Source: Betaproteobacteria bacterium HGW-Betaproteobacteria-9
GTDB taxonomy: Bacteria > Pseudomonadota > Gammaproteobacteria > Burkholderiales > Burkholderiaceae_C
DNA: 64,000 nucleotides
Reading direction: 5' to 3'
Assembly: GCA_002842215.1 (NCBI GenBank)
Contig: PHCC01000005.1
Span: forward strand, 62,001 to 126,000
Shown here: one piece after another, positions 48,240-59,607 of the stretch
Numbering within the stretch: position 1 is the stretch's first letter
Layout: each line of letters starts with the position of its first letter
Program-made: the position numbers and the translations under genes
Notes under the pieces: model-generated
Seen by the model: the letters and a program-made list of their open reading frames with translations, nothing else
Databases searched by the model: none
Told to the model about the DNA's origin: nothing

Positions 48240-49964
48240 TCAAGGTGCCGCGCAGCTAAAGCTGCTGGCCTGGGACGGGTCGCCGCTGCCCTTGTATTGG
48301 GGGTAGCCGGGGTAGGGGCACAGCGGCCGCTCAAACGTGGCTCCGGTGGCGGTGGTGCCAGCGGCCACAAGCTGGTCGGGCGCGATGCCTTTTTCCACCC
48401 AGTCCACCAGCGCGGTCACCAGGTCGGCATGGGCTGCGCCTGGGCCTGTGAGGTCGTGCCCGATGCCGGGCGAGCTCACAAACCGGGCATAGCCATCGAA
48501 AGCGGCGCTGCCACTGTCCTTGCGCACCTGGTCCAGGTAGGCTGCCGTGCGGTACACCGAGACGCAGGTGTCGGCCAGGCCATACCACACCAGCAGCTTG
48601 CCGCGCGTGCCAAACGCCTTCAGTGAAGCCTTGGGCTCCATCACCCTGGACAGGGCCTGCCACTTGGGTGCCAGGGTCAGCGGGTCGTGGCTGATGGAGT
48701 CGGCTTCCATGGAGCCCGTCAGGGTCTGGATGACCGCGGTGGGCGCGATGTAGCTGAAGCCTTTTTTCAGGAAGTCGCCGTCGTACTCAAAGCCAAAGGC
48801 ATAAACCTGCCAGTCGCCGGTGGCGGCACCGCCGCGCCCGTAGCGTTCGTAGCCCGTCATGCCGTTGGCCAGGGTGATGGGCACGGTCTTGTCGGCGTAG
48901 TTGAGGCGGATGGCTTCGACTTGGCCCGTGGTCAGGCAGCTGTCGTCCTTGGCGCCGGCCACGCCGTCCTTGCACAGCAGGTCGGTGGGCACGTAGTTGC
49001 AGGCTTCCACGTTGCCGATGATGCCGTCTTCCAGACCGTCCAGCTTGTCACAGGCCTTGATTTCGGCGGCGGCGTACAGGGCCGATTTGCCGGGGCTGAT
49101 CCAGTTGGCCCGCTCGGGCAGATTGGCCTGTTTGCTGCCGTCCGCGTTGTGGCCGTAGATCCAGCGGTTGAAGTTGCCCAGGTTGACCTGGTGGGCTTGC
49201 TGGCTGATGGCGGGGGACATGGCCAGCACGCCGTCGTAGTCGTTGGGGTACTTGCTGGCCGCCATCAGGCCCGAACGGCCGCCGTTGGAGTGCCCCACCA
49301 TGTAGCGCCGGGTGGGGGCTTTGCCATAGAACTGGGTGGCAATGTGCGCGCCCACTTGCAAGGCGAGGTGGTTGGCTTCGTAGGCGTGGTTCTTCAATGC
49401 GGTCTTGTCTTTGCCCCAGGCAAAGTCTTCCGTCTGGTGGCCGGAGTCGGAGCTGATGCGCACGAACGGCAGCGCGGCCTTGCCCAGCACGTATTTCACG
49501 TGCCAGGGGTCGTCGGTGGGCATGAAACCGTCAAACCCGCCGCCGCCCAGGGTGAGCACCTTGCCGTTCCAGTCGGTGCCCTCGGGCAGTTCCACGGCCC
49601 AGTGGATGGTGGAGCCCGGCGACGACACGATGGTCCCACGCACGATGCAGGCGCGGGGCATGGCAATGGGCTCCTGGGAACCGTAGTGTGTTTCGGGCAC
49701 GGTCTGCGCGGGCCGCAGTTCGGTCTTGGCGAACTTCGCGTTGACAGGCAACCGGTGGGGCACAAAGCTGGCGCAGGACTCGGCCAATGGCCGGGCCGAA
49801 GGCGGTGCGGGCATCTTGTTGCTGGCGTGGGCGGAAAACATAAAGGCGCTGGCCAGGGCGCCCATCAGCGCGGCTGTCTTGGGCAATGCCTTGGCGGCGG
49901 TGCGAACGGGGTTGCGCCGGGACGTCCAGGGTGTGAACGGGGTTGTGCAGAATGAGGGTGTCAT
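48240..49964 (-). CDS. Tannase/feruloyl esterase family protein
   Basis: Signal peptide; GHSNGGRSGLMAASKYPNDYDGVLAMSPA nucleophile elbow; tannase-like. Confidence 0.88.
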   Translation of the reverse strand: MTPSFCTTPFTPWTSRRNPVRTAAKALPKTAALMGALASAFMFSAHASNKMPAPPSARPLAESCASFVPHRLPVNAKFAKTELRPAQTVPETHYGSQEPIAMPRACIVRGTIVSSPGSTIHWAVELPEGTDWNGKVLTLGGGGFDGFMPTDDPWHVKYVLGKAALPFVRISSDSGHQTEDFAWGKDKTALKNHAYEANHLALQVGAHIATQFYGKAPTRRYMVGHSNGGRSGLMAASKYPNDYDGVLAMSPAISQQAHQVNLGNFNRWIYGHNADGSKQANLPERANWISPGKSALYAAAEIKACDKLDGLEDGIIGNVEACNYVPTDLLCKDGVAGAKDDSCLTTGQVEAIRLNYADKTVPITLANGMTGYERYGRGGAATGDWQVYAFGFEYDGDFLKKGFSYIAPTAVIQTLTGSMEADSISHDPLTLAPKWQALSRVMEPKASLKAFGTRGKLLVWYGLADTCVSVYRTAAYLDQVRKDSGSAAFDGYARFVSSPGIGHDLTGPGAAHADLVTALVDWVEKGIAPDQLVAAGTTATGATFERPLCPYPGYPQYKGSGDPSQASSFSCAAP

Positions 49965-50108
49965 CAATGTGCTTCCTTGCAAGGAAATTGCCGCTCATGC
50001 ACTGCTGGCCTGCCCTATGCAGCCAGCCCTGTGCAGCGGGCTTGGGCCATGCTAGGAAGGTGCAAATCCGGCGTCTTGTACGCCACGGGGAACCGAGGGG
50101 AAACACCG

Positions 50109-50915
50109 ATGTCGGCGCTGCATGCCATATCCGGGGTGGTTTATCTGGGCAACGATTGGCTGATGTACGCCGATCCCGACCTCGCGTTCAATCTCTCCGA
50201 GAACGTTGCGCCGGCACTGGTGTTCGGGTCGGCGGGTGACCCTGCCATGTTGGGGCTGCGCGATGAGGTGGAGGTTTGCGGCCCGGTGCTGTTGCATGCC
50301 AGTGGTGTGTGGAGCAGGCTGTCCCGGCGTCGCGCGCTGGCCTTTCTGTACATGGACCCCCTGTCTGACGTGGGGGTTTGCCTGCAGCAGCGCGCTCAGG
50401 GAGGGGTGGTGGTCTGGCCGGATGGCGAGTTGATGGCGCGGCACGGCATGGCTTTGGACGCCCTGTGTCAAGGAGACGTGGGTGCCGCGCATGTCAGCCG
50501 GTGGGTGGCCGGTGTGGTGGGCGAGGTGGCTGCGCTTTCGGGCGGCGCGGCGCGGGTCGATGCACGGCTGACCGGGTTGCGCGCCGGTTTGCACCAGCAC
50601 AGCGAGGGGCGAGCAGACCCGGTGGCCTTGGCCAGTCAATTGGGCCTGTCTGCCGAACACGTGCGCAAGCAGTTTCGTCAGCAGGTGGGCATGACGCTTT
50701 CAAGCTACCTGGCCTGGGCCAGGCTGTACCAGGTGACCGCCAGTGCCTGCGATGCGCAGCAGCGCGGGCAGAGCCAAAGCGCCACCCACCTGGTGAGCGC
50801 CGGTGGTTTTTACGACGCTTCGCACGCGTCGCGGGCCATCAGGCGCTATTTCGATCTGCTGCCGACCGAAATGCTGGCGCCCAAGGCGTTCGTGGACTGC
50901 CGTGTCTTGGGCTGA
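50109..50915 (+). CDS. AraC-family transcriptional regulator
   Basis: C-terminal HTH: DPVALASQLGLSAEHVRKQFRQQVGMTLSSYLAWARL; divergent from the esterase gene. Confidence 0.85.
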   Translation: MSALHAISGVVYLGNDWLMYADPDLAFNLSENVAPALVFGSAGDPAMLGLRDEVEVCGPVLLHASGVWSRLSRRRALAFLYMDPLSDVGVCLQQRAQGGVVVWPDGELMARHGMALDALCQGDVGAAHVSRWVAGVVGEVAALSGGAARVDARLTGLRAGLHQHSEGRADPVALASQLGLSAEHVRKQFRQQVGMTLSSYLAWARLYQVTASACDAQQRGQSQSATHLVSAGGFYDASHASRAIRRYFDLLPTEMLAPKAFVDCRVLG

Positions 50916-50952
50916 TGCGTGCCATGTGCGCGGCCAACGGCGCACGGCCCGC

Positions 50953-51960
50953 TCAGGCCACCGGCTCCCAGCGCCCGCTGCGCTCGGACTGCCAGAGGGC
51001 ATCGATCACGCGCGCCTGCGCCACCGCGTCGTTCAGGCCATTGCTGGCGCCGGGGTTGGCACCCTCGCGCAGGCGGCGCGAGAAGGCTTCTACTTCCAGC
51101 CGGTACTGGTCGGCCAGGGGCAAGGTCTCCATGGTGATGCTGCTGCCGTCCCGCTGCCCGCCTTCGTCCAGCGCCAGGCGCATCTGCGCGTCGCGTGCGG
51201 CGTTGAAGGGCACGAACAGTTCGATGCGGCCCGTGGTGCCGACCACCTGCACCCGCTGGAACGGCACGCTCTGCGTGGATACCGTGAAGCTGAGCTGCCT
51301 GGTGCCGCCAAAGTCCAGCAGCGCGCTGGTCAGGCGGTCGGTTCCCAGCACCGGGTCGCGGTCCACCAGTGAGATGGCGCGCAGTGGTTCGGCCTCAAAC
51401 AGGTAACGCCCGGCCAGCACCGCATAACAGCCGATGTCGTACAGCGCACCGCCGCCAATGCCGGGCTGGTTGCGCACGTTGCTGGGGTCTTCGTTGAAGT
51501 ACGAGAAAAACACCTGCACCGCACGAGGCGTGCCAATGCGCCCGGCCCGCACCAGCTCGCGGGCACGAAGCCATTGCGGGTGGTGGCGCACCATGAAGGC
51601 TTCTTCAATCAGCACCCTCGATGCGGCGTCTTTCACGCTCAGGGCCTCGTCGGCGCTGAGGGCGAAGGGTTTTTCGCACAGCACGTGTTTGCCGGCCGCA
51701 GCCGCCGCCAACGTCATCGGCACATGCAGGTGGTTGGGCAGCGGGTTGTAGATGGCCTCGATGGCCGGGTCGGCCAGCAGTGCTTCGTAGCTCCCGTGGG
51801 CCTGCGCGATGCCCAGCGACTGCGCGGCGGCCTGGGCCGACGGCAAGGACCGCGAAGCGATGGCGCGCAGCTCGACCAGCGGGCTGGACAGCATGGCCGG
51901 GATCACGTGCTCCAGCCCGATCTTCGCGGTGCTCAGCACCCCCCACACGACTGGCTTCAT
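50953..51960 (-). CDS. Gfo/Idh/MocA family oxidoreductase, candidate sugar dehydrogenase
   Basis: MKPVVWGVLSTAKIGLEHVIPAM; CEKPFALSADEA; next to xylA. Confidence 0.9.
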   Translation of the reverse strand: MKPVVWGVLSTAKIGLEHVIPAMLSSPLVELRAIASRSLPSAQAAAQSLGIAQAHGSYEALLADPAIEAIYNPLPNHLHVPMTLAAAAAGKHVLCEKPFALSADEALSVKDAASRVLIEEAFMVRHHPQWLRARELVRAGRIGTPRAVQVFFSYFNEDPSNVRNQPGIGGGALYDIGCYAVLAGRYLFEAEPLRAISLVDRDPVLGTDRLTSALLDFGGTRQLSFTVSTQSVPFQRVQVVGTTGRIELFVPFNAARDAQMRLALDEGGQRDGSSITMETLPLADQYRLEVEAFSRRLREGANPGASNGLNDAVAQARVIDALWQSERSGRWEPVA

Positions 51961-52007
51961 GACATCCTCGCTGTGACGTTCTTGCATCTCGGTTCACCGC
52001 GCTGCGA

Positions 52008-52097
52008 CGACCCCACTCAGAGGCACCGCCGGACCGGCTTTGCCGGACGGCCAGTGCCGCCCCCTTTGAGGGGGTGGCGCGAAGCGACGCGGGGGTG
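52008..52097. repeat. Dispersed multi-hairpin repeat, family I copy C
   Basis: GACCCC..GGACCGGCTTTGCCGGAC..GCCCCCTTTGAGGGGGTGGCGCGAAGCGACGCGGGGG; abuts the xylA stop. Confidence 0.8.
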
Positions 52098-52103
52098 TTT
52101 CAT

Positions 52104-53417
52104 CTAGAGATAGCTGTTGAGCAGGTTCTCCAGCCGTTCCTGGCGACCCGAAACCGGCGCGGTGTCGGTGTTGCGGGCCACCACGTGGGCGGCCACGGCG
52201 TCCAGGCCCATCTTGCCGGTGAGGATGTCCTGCCCGAAGGGCGTGGCCCAGCCGGCGTAGCGTTGCGCCACCAACTGGCCGAGCTGGTCATCCTGCAGCA
52301 TTTTTTCGGCGATCAACAGGGCGCGGGCCGACACGTCCATGCCGCCGATGTGGCCGTGGAACAGGTCTTCGGGGTCGATGGACTGGCGGCGCACCTTGGA
52401 ATCGAAGTTCAGGCCACCGGTGGTGAAGCCGCCGCCTTTGAGGATGAGGTAGAGCGCCAGCGCGGTTTCGGGGATGTTGTTGGGGAACTGGTCGGTGTCC
52501 CAGCCGCACTGCATGTCGCCGCGGTTCATGTCGATGGAGCCAAAGATGCCCAGGTCCAGCGCGGTAGCGATTTCATGCTCGAAGCTGTGGCCCGAGAGCG
52601 TGGCGTGGTTGGCCTCGATGTTGACCTTGATCTCCTTGTCCAGGCCGTAGCGGCACAGGAAGCCGTAGACCGTGGCGGTGTCGAAGTCGTACTGGTGCTT
52701 GGAGGGTTCGCGCGGCTTGGGCTCGATCAGGATCGTGCCCTTGAAGCCGATCTTGTGTTTGTAGTCCACCACCATGTTGAGGAAGCGGCCCATCTGGTCG
52801 AGTTCCTGACCCATGCGGGTGTTGAGCAGGGTTTCGTAGCCTTCGCGGCCGCCCCACAACACATAGTTTTCACCGCCGAGTTTGAGCGTGGCGTCCATCG
52901 CTTCCTTCACCTGCAGCGCGGCCAGGGCAAAGATTTCGGGGTTGGGGTTGGTGGCCGCGCCCGACATGAAGCGGCGGTGTGAAAAAAGGTTGGCCGTGCC
53001 CCACAACAGCTTCATGCCGGTGGCCTCCTGCTTAGCGGCCAGCACGTCCACCATCTCGTGCAGGTGGTTGACGCTCTCGCGCGGGGTGGCGCCTTCGGGG
53101 GCCACGTCGCGGTCGTGGAAGCAGTAGTAGGGCGCGCCCAGTTTGGCGAAGAACTCGAACGCCACGTCGGCCTTGGCCTTGGCCGCCGCCATCGGGTCGG
53201 CCATGTGCTGCCAGGGGCGCTGGAAGCTGTCGCCGCCAAAGGGGTCCAGGCCGTTCCAGCAGAAGCTGTGCCAGTAACACACGGCAAAGCGCAGGTGGTC
53301 CTGCATGCGCTTGCCCAGCACCAGGCGGTCTTTGTCGTACCACTTGAAGGCCAAGGGGTTGGCGGATTGGGGGCCTTCGTAGGCGATGGGGGCGATGTCG
53401 GCGAAATAGGAACTCAT
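52104..53417 (-). CDS. xylA: Xylose isomerase
   Basis: 437 aa; [40 protein letters not shown]. Confidence 0.97.
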   Translation of the reverse strand: MSSYFADIAPIAYEGPQSANPLAFKWYDKDRLVLGKRMQDHLRFAVCYWHSFCWNGLDPFGGDSFQRPWQHMADPMAAAKAKADVAFEFFAKLGAPYYCFHDRDVAPEGATPRESVNHLHEMVDVLAAKQEATGMKLLWGTANLFSHRRFMSGAATNPNPEIFALAALQVKEAMDATLKLGGENYVLWGGREGYETLLNTRMGQELDQMGRFLNMVVDYKHKIGFKGTILIEPKPREPSKHQYDFDTATVYGFLCRYGLDKEIKVNIEANHATLSGHSFEHEIATALDLGIFGSIDMNRGDMQCGWDTDQFPNNIPETALALYLILKGGGFTTGGLNFDSKVRRQSIDPEDLFHGHIGGMDVSARALLIAEKMLQDDQLGQLVAQRYAGWATPFGQDILTGKMGLDAVAAHVVARNTDTAPVSGRQERLENLLNSYL

Positions 53418-53455
53418 GGCGTTCTCGGTGGACAAGGAAAGGGTGTGGGGAGGCA

Positions 53456-54904
<1,449 letters not shown>

Positions 54905-54909
54905 AGGGG

Positions 54910-56079
54910 TTACGGGTTGGGGATTGAAGGGGTTTCGGGGGCGTCCGTGGCGCGAGTGGCCCCAGCGGGTGTTGGCGCATGCATGGGTCGCAGGTCGTGG
55001 TACAGCACCAGCGCGGCCGCGCCCACGGCCGACGCCAGCAGCCCGTAGCGCGCGGCGCGCACCGGGGGCGCGGGCATGCCGGCGCTGGCGGCATAACCCT
55101 GCAAGGTGGCCTGCGCCACCGGCACGATGCCGGGATACCGTTCGCACGAAGGACCACCGACCACCAGCGCGCTGGGGTTGAAGGTGGTCCACAGGTTTTG
55201 CAGCACCACGCCCAGGGCCTGCCCACCTTGCGACGGGTCGGCCAGCCGGGTCAGGGCGCGGGCGCCGAAGAAGGTTTCGGCACAGCCCCGGCGGCCACAG
55301 GAGCACAGCGGCCCGTCGATCTGCAGGATGCTGTGGCCGATCTCGCCGGCCATGCCCTGCACGCCGGTGAACAGCCGGTCGTTGAGCACAATGCCCGCGC
55401 CCACACCGGCGCCGCAGGTCACGAAGATCAGCGAGTCCTGGGCGTCGCCCTCGGAAAACTCGTATTCGCTCAGGGCCGCCGTGTCGGCTTCGTTCTGCAC
55501 GTGCACCGCCACCGGGGGCACGCCCGCCTGGTCCAGCGCCTGGGTGATCAGGGGCACGAAATCCACGTTGCGCCAGCCCAGGTTGGGCGCGAAGCGCAGC
55601 ATGCCGCTGGCCTCGTCGAAAGCGCCGGGCAAGCCCACCCCCACGCCCTGGAGCTGCACGCCCTGCCCGGCCAACTGTGCCTGGGTCTGCGCCACGAGAC
55701 CGGCGGCCTGGCGGCACACCGCCTCGGGCTCGCTACCGGCCAACGGCTCTTCCCGCGCACACAGCACCTCGCCGGTGAGCGACACCCCGACCACGCGCAA
55801 GGCCTCCACCGCCACCTCCACGCCGATCATGCCGCGGCGGCTGCCGTCAAGCCGCAGCGGGGTGGACGGGCGCCCCAGCCCCTGGGCTGCGGGCACATCG
55901 CCCTCGGTCATCCAGCCCTCCTCGATTAGTTCGCGCACCAGCAGGCTCACCGTGGACTTGGTAAGCCCGCTCTCCTGCGCCAGCTGGGCGCGGGAGAGCC
56001 CGCTCTGGCGGCGCAGCAGGCGCAGCAGCACGCTCCGGTTGATGCGTTTGACAAGTTGTTGGTCGCCGATGGTTTTCAT
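54910..56079 (-). CDS. ROK-family transcriptional regulator (XylR-like)
   Basis: N-terminal HTH RRQSGLSRAQLAQESGLTKSTVSLLV; ROK CSCGRRGCAE zinc motif. Confidence 0.92.
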   Translation of the reverse strand: MKTIGDQQLVKRINRSVLLRLLRRQSGLSRAQLAQESGLTKSTVSLLVRELIEEGWMTEGDVPAAQGLGRPSTPLRLDGSRRGMIGVEVAVEALRVVGVSLTGEVLCAREEPLAGSEPEAVCRQAAGLVAQTQAQLAGQGVQLQGVGVGLPGAFDEASGMLRFAPNLGWRNVDFVPLITQALDQAGVPPVAVHVQNEADTAALSEYEFSEGDAQDSLIFVTCGAGVGAGIVLNDRLFTGVQGMAGEIGHSILQIDGPLCSCGRRGCAETFFGARALTRLADPSQGGQALGVVLQNLWTTFNPSALVVGGPSCERYPGIVPVAQATLQGYAASAGMPAPPVRAARYGLLASAVGAAALVLYHDLRPMHAPTPAGATRATDAPETPSIPNP

Positions 56080-56098
56080 GTTCTGGAGGCGGCAGGAC

Positions 56099-56947
56099 TC
56101 ACAGGCTGTGGGTCTGCGTTTTGCCCTCGGGTTGTTTGCCCGCGATGATCATGCCCAGAACCTCGTCCTCGGTCACATCGGCGGTGCGGTAGCTACCCAC
56201 CAGTTTGCCGTTTTTCATCACCGCCAGGCGGTCGCTCAGGCCGAACACGTCGGGCATGTCGTGGGTGATCAGGAAGATGCCCACGCCCTCGGCCTTGAGC
56301 TGGCGCACCAGGTTGCCCACCATCGCGGTTTCTTCGGGGCCCAGCGCGGCGGTGGGCTCGTCCATGATCAGGATGCGCGCATTGAAATAGATCGCGCGCG
56401 AGATCGCCACCACCTGGCGCTGCCCGCCCGAGAGGCGGCGCACCGGCGTTCGCACGTTCTTGAAGTTCTTGTTCAGGCGGTGGAACACCTTGCGGGCGTC
56501 CGCGTCCATGCGGTGGTCGTCCAGCGTGTTCCAGCGCGTCAGCAGCTCGCGGCCGAGAAACAGGTTGGCCACGGCGTCCAGGTTGTCGGCCAGCGCCAGT
56601 GTCTGGTAGATCGACTCGATGCCGCAACGCTGCGCGTCCACCGGGGTGCGGATGTGGGCCTTCTCGCCGTTGATCAGCACCTCGCCGCTGTCGATCGGGT
56701 AGGCCCCTGCCAGCATCTTCATCAGGGTCGATTTGCCCGCCCCGTTGTGGCCGAGTAGGGCCACCACTTCGCCGGGGTAGAGCTTGATGCTCACGTCGTC
56801 CACCGCCTGCACGCCGCCAAAGGCCTTGCCGATCTGGCGCATCTCCACCAGCGGTGCGCTCAGTCGATCCGGCGCCGGGCCGCCCCAAGCCGGATCAGCC
56901 CCCCCGGGGGGCAGCGACCCGCGAAGCGGTGAAGCGTGGGGGCTCAT
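56099..56947 (-). CDS. xylG: Xylose ABC transporter ATP-binding protein
   Basis: [42 protein letters not shown]; adjacent to xylH/xylF. Confidence 0.92.
   Translation of the reverse strand: MSPHASPLRGSLPPGGADPAWGGPAPDRLSAPLVEMRQIGKAFGGVQAVDDVSIKLYPGEVVALLGHNGAGKSTLMKMLAGAYPIDSGEVLINGEKAHIRTPVDAQRCGIESIYQTLALADNLDAVANLFLGRELLTRWNTLDDHRMDADARKVFHRLNKNFKNVRTPVRRLSGGQRQVVAISRAIYFNARILIMDEPTAALGPEETAMVGNLVRQLKAEGVGIFLITHDMPDVFGLSDRLAVMKNGKLVGSYRTADVTEDEVLGMIIAGKQPEGKTQTHSL
56868..56943. repeat. GC-rich palindromic repeat, family II copy, within the xylG 5' coding region
   Basis: GCCGGGCCGCCCCAAGCCGGATCAGCCCCCCCGGGGGGC...GAAGCGTGGGGGC. Confidence 0.6.
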
Positions 56948-58134
56948 GATGCGTCTCCCGTCACACGGCGGTAGATCACGTCGAACACCACCGCGACGAT
57001 CAGCACCTGGCCAATGATCACGTAGCGCACGCCGATGGACACGTCGAGCAGCAGCATGCCGCTGTCGATGCTCTGCATGATGAGCGCGCCCAGCACCGAG
57101 CCCAGGATCGAACCGCTGCCGCCCGCCAGCGCGGTGCCACCGATCACGGCCGCGGCAATCACGAACAGCTCCATGCTGGTGCCCAGCGAGTTGGTGCCCG
57201 CGTTCAACCGGGCGATCGACACGATGGCAGCGATGGTGATCAGCACCCCGAGCAGCGCAAACAGCATCAGCGTGACGCGGCGCACCGGAATGCCCACCAG
57301 CGCGGCGGCCTCGGGGTTGCCGCCCATGGCGAAGATGTAGCGGCCAAAGCGGGTGCGGCGCACGATGAACGACAGCACCACGGCCACCGCGCCCCAGATC
57401 AGCACCGGGATGGGCACGCCCTGCGGCACGTCCTTGCCGGGGATCTGGTAGGCGTTCATGGCCGCCACGAAGCCCAGCACGATGGCCACGGGCACCAGCA
57501 CGATGGCAGCATCCAGCCACAGCGGGTTGTTGGGCACTTCGTAAGAAGCCCTCGCCCGGCGCCTGGCCCAGGTCAGCGCCACCAGGGCCAGCACGATCAC
57601 AGCGGCCAGCAGCCAGCTCGGCCCCACGCCAATGGCGCCGTCATAACCACCGCCCAGGCGCTGGAAAAAAGGGTCGTTCACCGGCTGGGTCTTGCCGTCG
57701 GCCACCAGGAAGGCCGCGCCGCGAAACGACATCAGGCCGCCCAGCGTCACCACGAACGAGGGCACGCCCAGCTTGGCCGTCAGCGCGCCCTGGTACAGCG
57801 ACACCGCGATCGCCACCGCCAGGCCCGCCAGCGAGGCCGGCACCCAGTGCCAGCCGGCGGTGTACATCAGGGTGGCGATCAGCACACCCACGAAACCCAT
57901 GACCGAACCCACCGACAGGTCGATGTGCCGGGCCACGATCACCAGCACCACCACGGTGGCCACGATACCCACCACCGCCGTCTGCTGGGCGATGTTGTAC
58001 AGATTCTCAGCCGACAGGAAGAGGCCGTCCGACAGCACGTTGAACACCAGCGCAATGGCCGCCAGCACCGCGCCCATCATCACCAGGCGCCAATCGATGG
58101 CCGCCTGTTTGAGCGAATTCAAAAACGGATTCAC
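56944..58134 (-). CDS. xylH: Xylose ABC transporter permease
   Basis: 396 aa multi-[23 protein letters not shown]_transp_2-like. Confidence 0.94.
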   Translation of the reverse strand: MNPFLNSLKQAAIDWRLVMMGAVLAAIALVFNVLSDGLFLSAENLYNIAQQTAVVGIVATVVVLVIVARHIDLSVGSVMGFVGVLIATLMYTAGWHWVPASLAGLAVAIAVSLYQGALTAKLGVPSFVVTLGGLMSFRGAAFLVADGKTQPVNDPFFQRLGGGYDGAIGVGPSWLLAAVIVLALVALTWARRRARASYEVPNNPLWLDAAIVLVPVAIVLGFVAAMNAYQIPGKDVPQGVPIPVLIWGAVAVVLSFIVRRTRFGRYIFAMGGNPEAAALVGIPVRRVTLMLFALLGVLITIAAIVSIARLNAGTNSLGTSMELFVIAAAVIGGTALAGGSGSILGSVLGALIMQSIDSGMLLLDVSIGVRYVIIGQVLIVAVVFDVIYRRVTGDAS

Positions 58135-58156
58135 ATGCGTTCTCCGCAGGACACAA

Positions 58157-58189
58157 AGAAAAACCGCGGGCCGACCCCAGCCCGCGGTT
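58157..58189 (-). terminator. Intra-operonic terminator-like hairpin between xylF and xylH
   Basis: AACCGCGGGC-CGACCCCA-GCCCGCGGTT, then TTTCTTTGT on the minus strand. Confidence 0.75.
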
Positions 58190-58235
58190 CAAGGGCTCTT
58201 CAGTTCTTCACCGCGCTGTAGACGGCGCGATGGGC

Positions 58236-58321
58236 AACCCCGCAGGGCGCTCGCGGAACTGGCTTTGCCAGGCCGGTGGGCGCGCCCCCTTGAGGGGGAG
58301 CCGCGCAGCGGCGCAGGGGGT
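58236..58321. repeat. Dispersed multi-hairpin repeat, family I copy D
   Basis: GGAACTGGCTTTGCCAGG..GCCCCCTTGAGGGGGAGCCGCGCAGCGGCGCAGGGGG; abuts the xylF stop. Confidence 0.78.
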
Positions 58322-58327
58322 GCTTTT

Positions 58328-59347
58328 TTACTTGCAAGCGGCCGGGCCCTTGGCGGCGTCCACACCCTTGCACAACTCTTCCTTCTTGATCCAGCCGGCT
58401 TTCACCACCTGGTCGAGGTTCTTGGCCGTGACCGGCACCGGCTTGAGGAACTGGGCCTGCAGGGCCACCTTCTTCTCGCCACCGTTCCAGGTCTGGGCGC
58501 CCGCCACCTTGTCGCCCTTGGCCAGGGTCACGGCGGCGGCGGCGGCGTCGCGACCCAGGTCGCGTGCGTCTTTCCAGACCGACACGGTCTGCGTACCCAG
58601 GGCCACGCGGTTGAGCGCGGCGTGGTCCCCGTCCTGGCCAGAAACGGGAATGCCCTTGATGCCCTTGGCGTTCAAGGCAGCGACCACGCCCCCGGCGGTG
58701 CCGTCGTTGGAGGCCACCACGGCGTCCACCTTGCCACCGGTCTTGGTGAGGATCTGTTCCATGTTCTTCTGGGCGACTTCGGGCTTCCAGCCGTCGGTGT
58801 ATTCTTCGCCCACGATCTTGATGTCGCCCTTCTTGACGGCGGCGTCGATGATCTCCTGCTGGCCACCACGCAGGAAGTCGGCGTTGGGGTCGGTCGGCGA
58901 GCCCTTGATCATCACGTAGTTGCCCTTGGGCTTGGCTTCAAAAATGGCGCGTGCCTGCATGCGGCCCACCTCCACATTGTCGAAGGTGATGTAGAAAACG
59001 CCGGGCGCTTCGATCAGGCGGTCATAGGCCACCACCGGAATCTTGCGCTGGCTGGCCTTGTTCACGGCGGGCAGGATGGCGTCCTTGTCCATGGCCAGGA
59101 TGATCAGCGCCTTGGCGCCCTTGGAGATCAGGCTGTCGATGTCGGCGAGCTGCTTTTCCGGGGAACCACCGGCATCGGCGCTGATGTAACTGGCACCGAC
59201 CTTGGCCAACTGCGCCTTGATGGCGGCTTCGTCGGTCTTCCAGCGCTCTTCCTGGAAGTTGGACCAGCTCACGCCCACGACCTGGGCAAACGCGCCCGCA
59301 GCGGCCATGCTCAGCGCAAAGGCGGTCAGAGTTGTCTTCAGTTTCAT
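58328..59347 (-). CDS. xylF: Xylose ABC transporter substrate-binding protein
   Basis: Signal peptide; [33 protein letters not shown]. Confidence 0.94.
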   Translation of the reverse strand: MKLKTTLTAFALSMAAAGAFAQVVGVSWSNFQEERWKTDEAAIKAQLAKVGASYISADAGGSPEKQLADIDSLISKGAKALIILAMDKDAILPAVNKASQRKIPVVAYDRLIEAPGVFYITFDNVEVGRMQARAIFEAKPKGNYVMIKGSPTDPNADFLRGGQQEIIDAAVKKGDIKIVGEEYTDGWKPEVAQKNMEQILTKTGGKVDAVVASNDGTAGGVVAALNAKGIKGIPVSGQDGDHAALNRVALGTQTVSVWKDARDLGRDAAAAAVTLAKGDKVAGAQTWNGGEKKVALQAQFLKPVPVTAKNLDQVVKAGWIKKEELCKGVDAAKGPAACK

Positions 59348-59452
59348 CAATGTCTCCGGTGGTTTGGCCTGTGCCAGGCCCGTGGTTGTGGAAAGGCCCC
59401 TCAGAGCCATCGTGCTCCACCCAATGCAGCACAGTGCATTTTGTAAGGACGA

Positions 59453-59523
59453 CAAACTAATTATTCTGGGCCGCAGATCGAAAGCGAATAGGGACAAACC
59501 CGACATAGTTTGTTGATCAAACT
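59453..59523. promoter_or_regulatory. Putative operator upstream of xylF (AGTTTG-5-CAAACT palindrome plus CAAACT half-site)
   Basis: AGTTTGTTGATCAAACT at 59507-59523; CAAACT at 59453-59458. Confidence 0.5.
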
Positions 59524-59555
59524 TAATTTCCGCATGCCGGCAAAGTTCCGAAAAC

Positions 59556-59589
59556 AAAAGGCCCCGCGAGTTGCCTCGCGGGGCCTTTT
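59556..59589. terminator. Bidirectional Rho-independent terminator between tal and the xylF promoter region
   Basis: AAAAGGCCCCGCGAG-TTGC-CTCGCGGGGCCTTTT. Confidence 0.9.
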
Positions 59590-59607
59590 GTTTGGTTGGC
59601 AGTGCCG

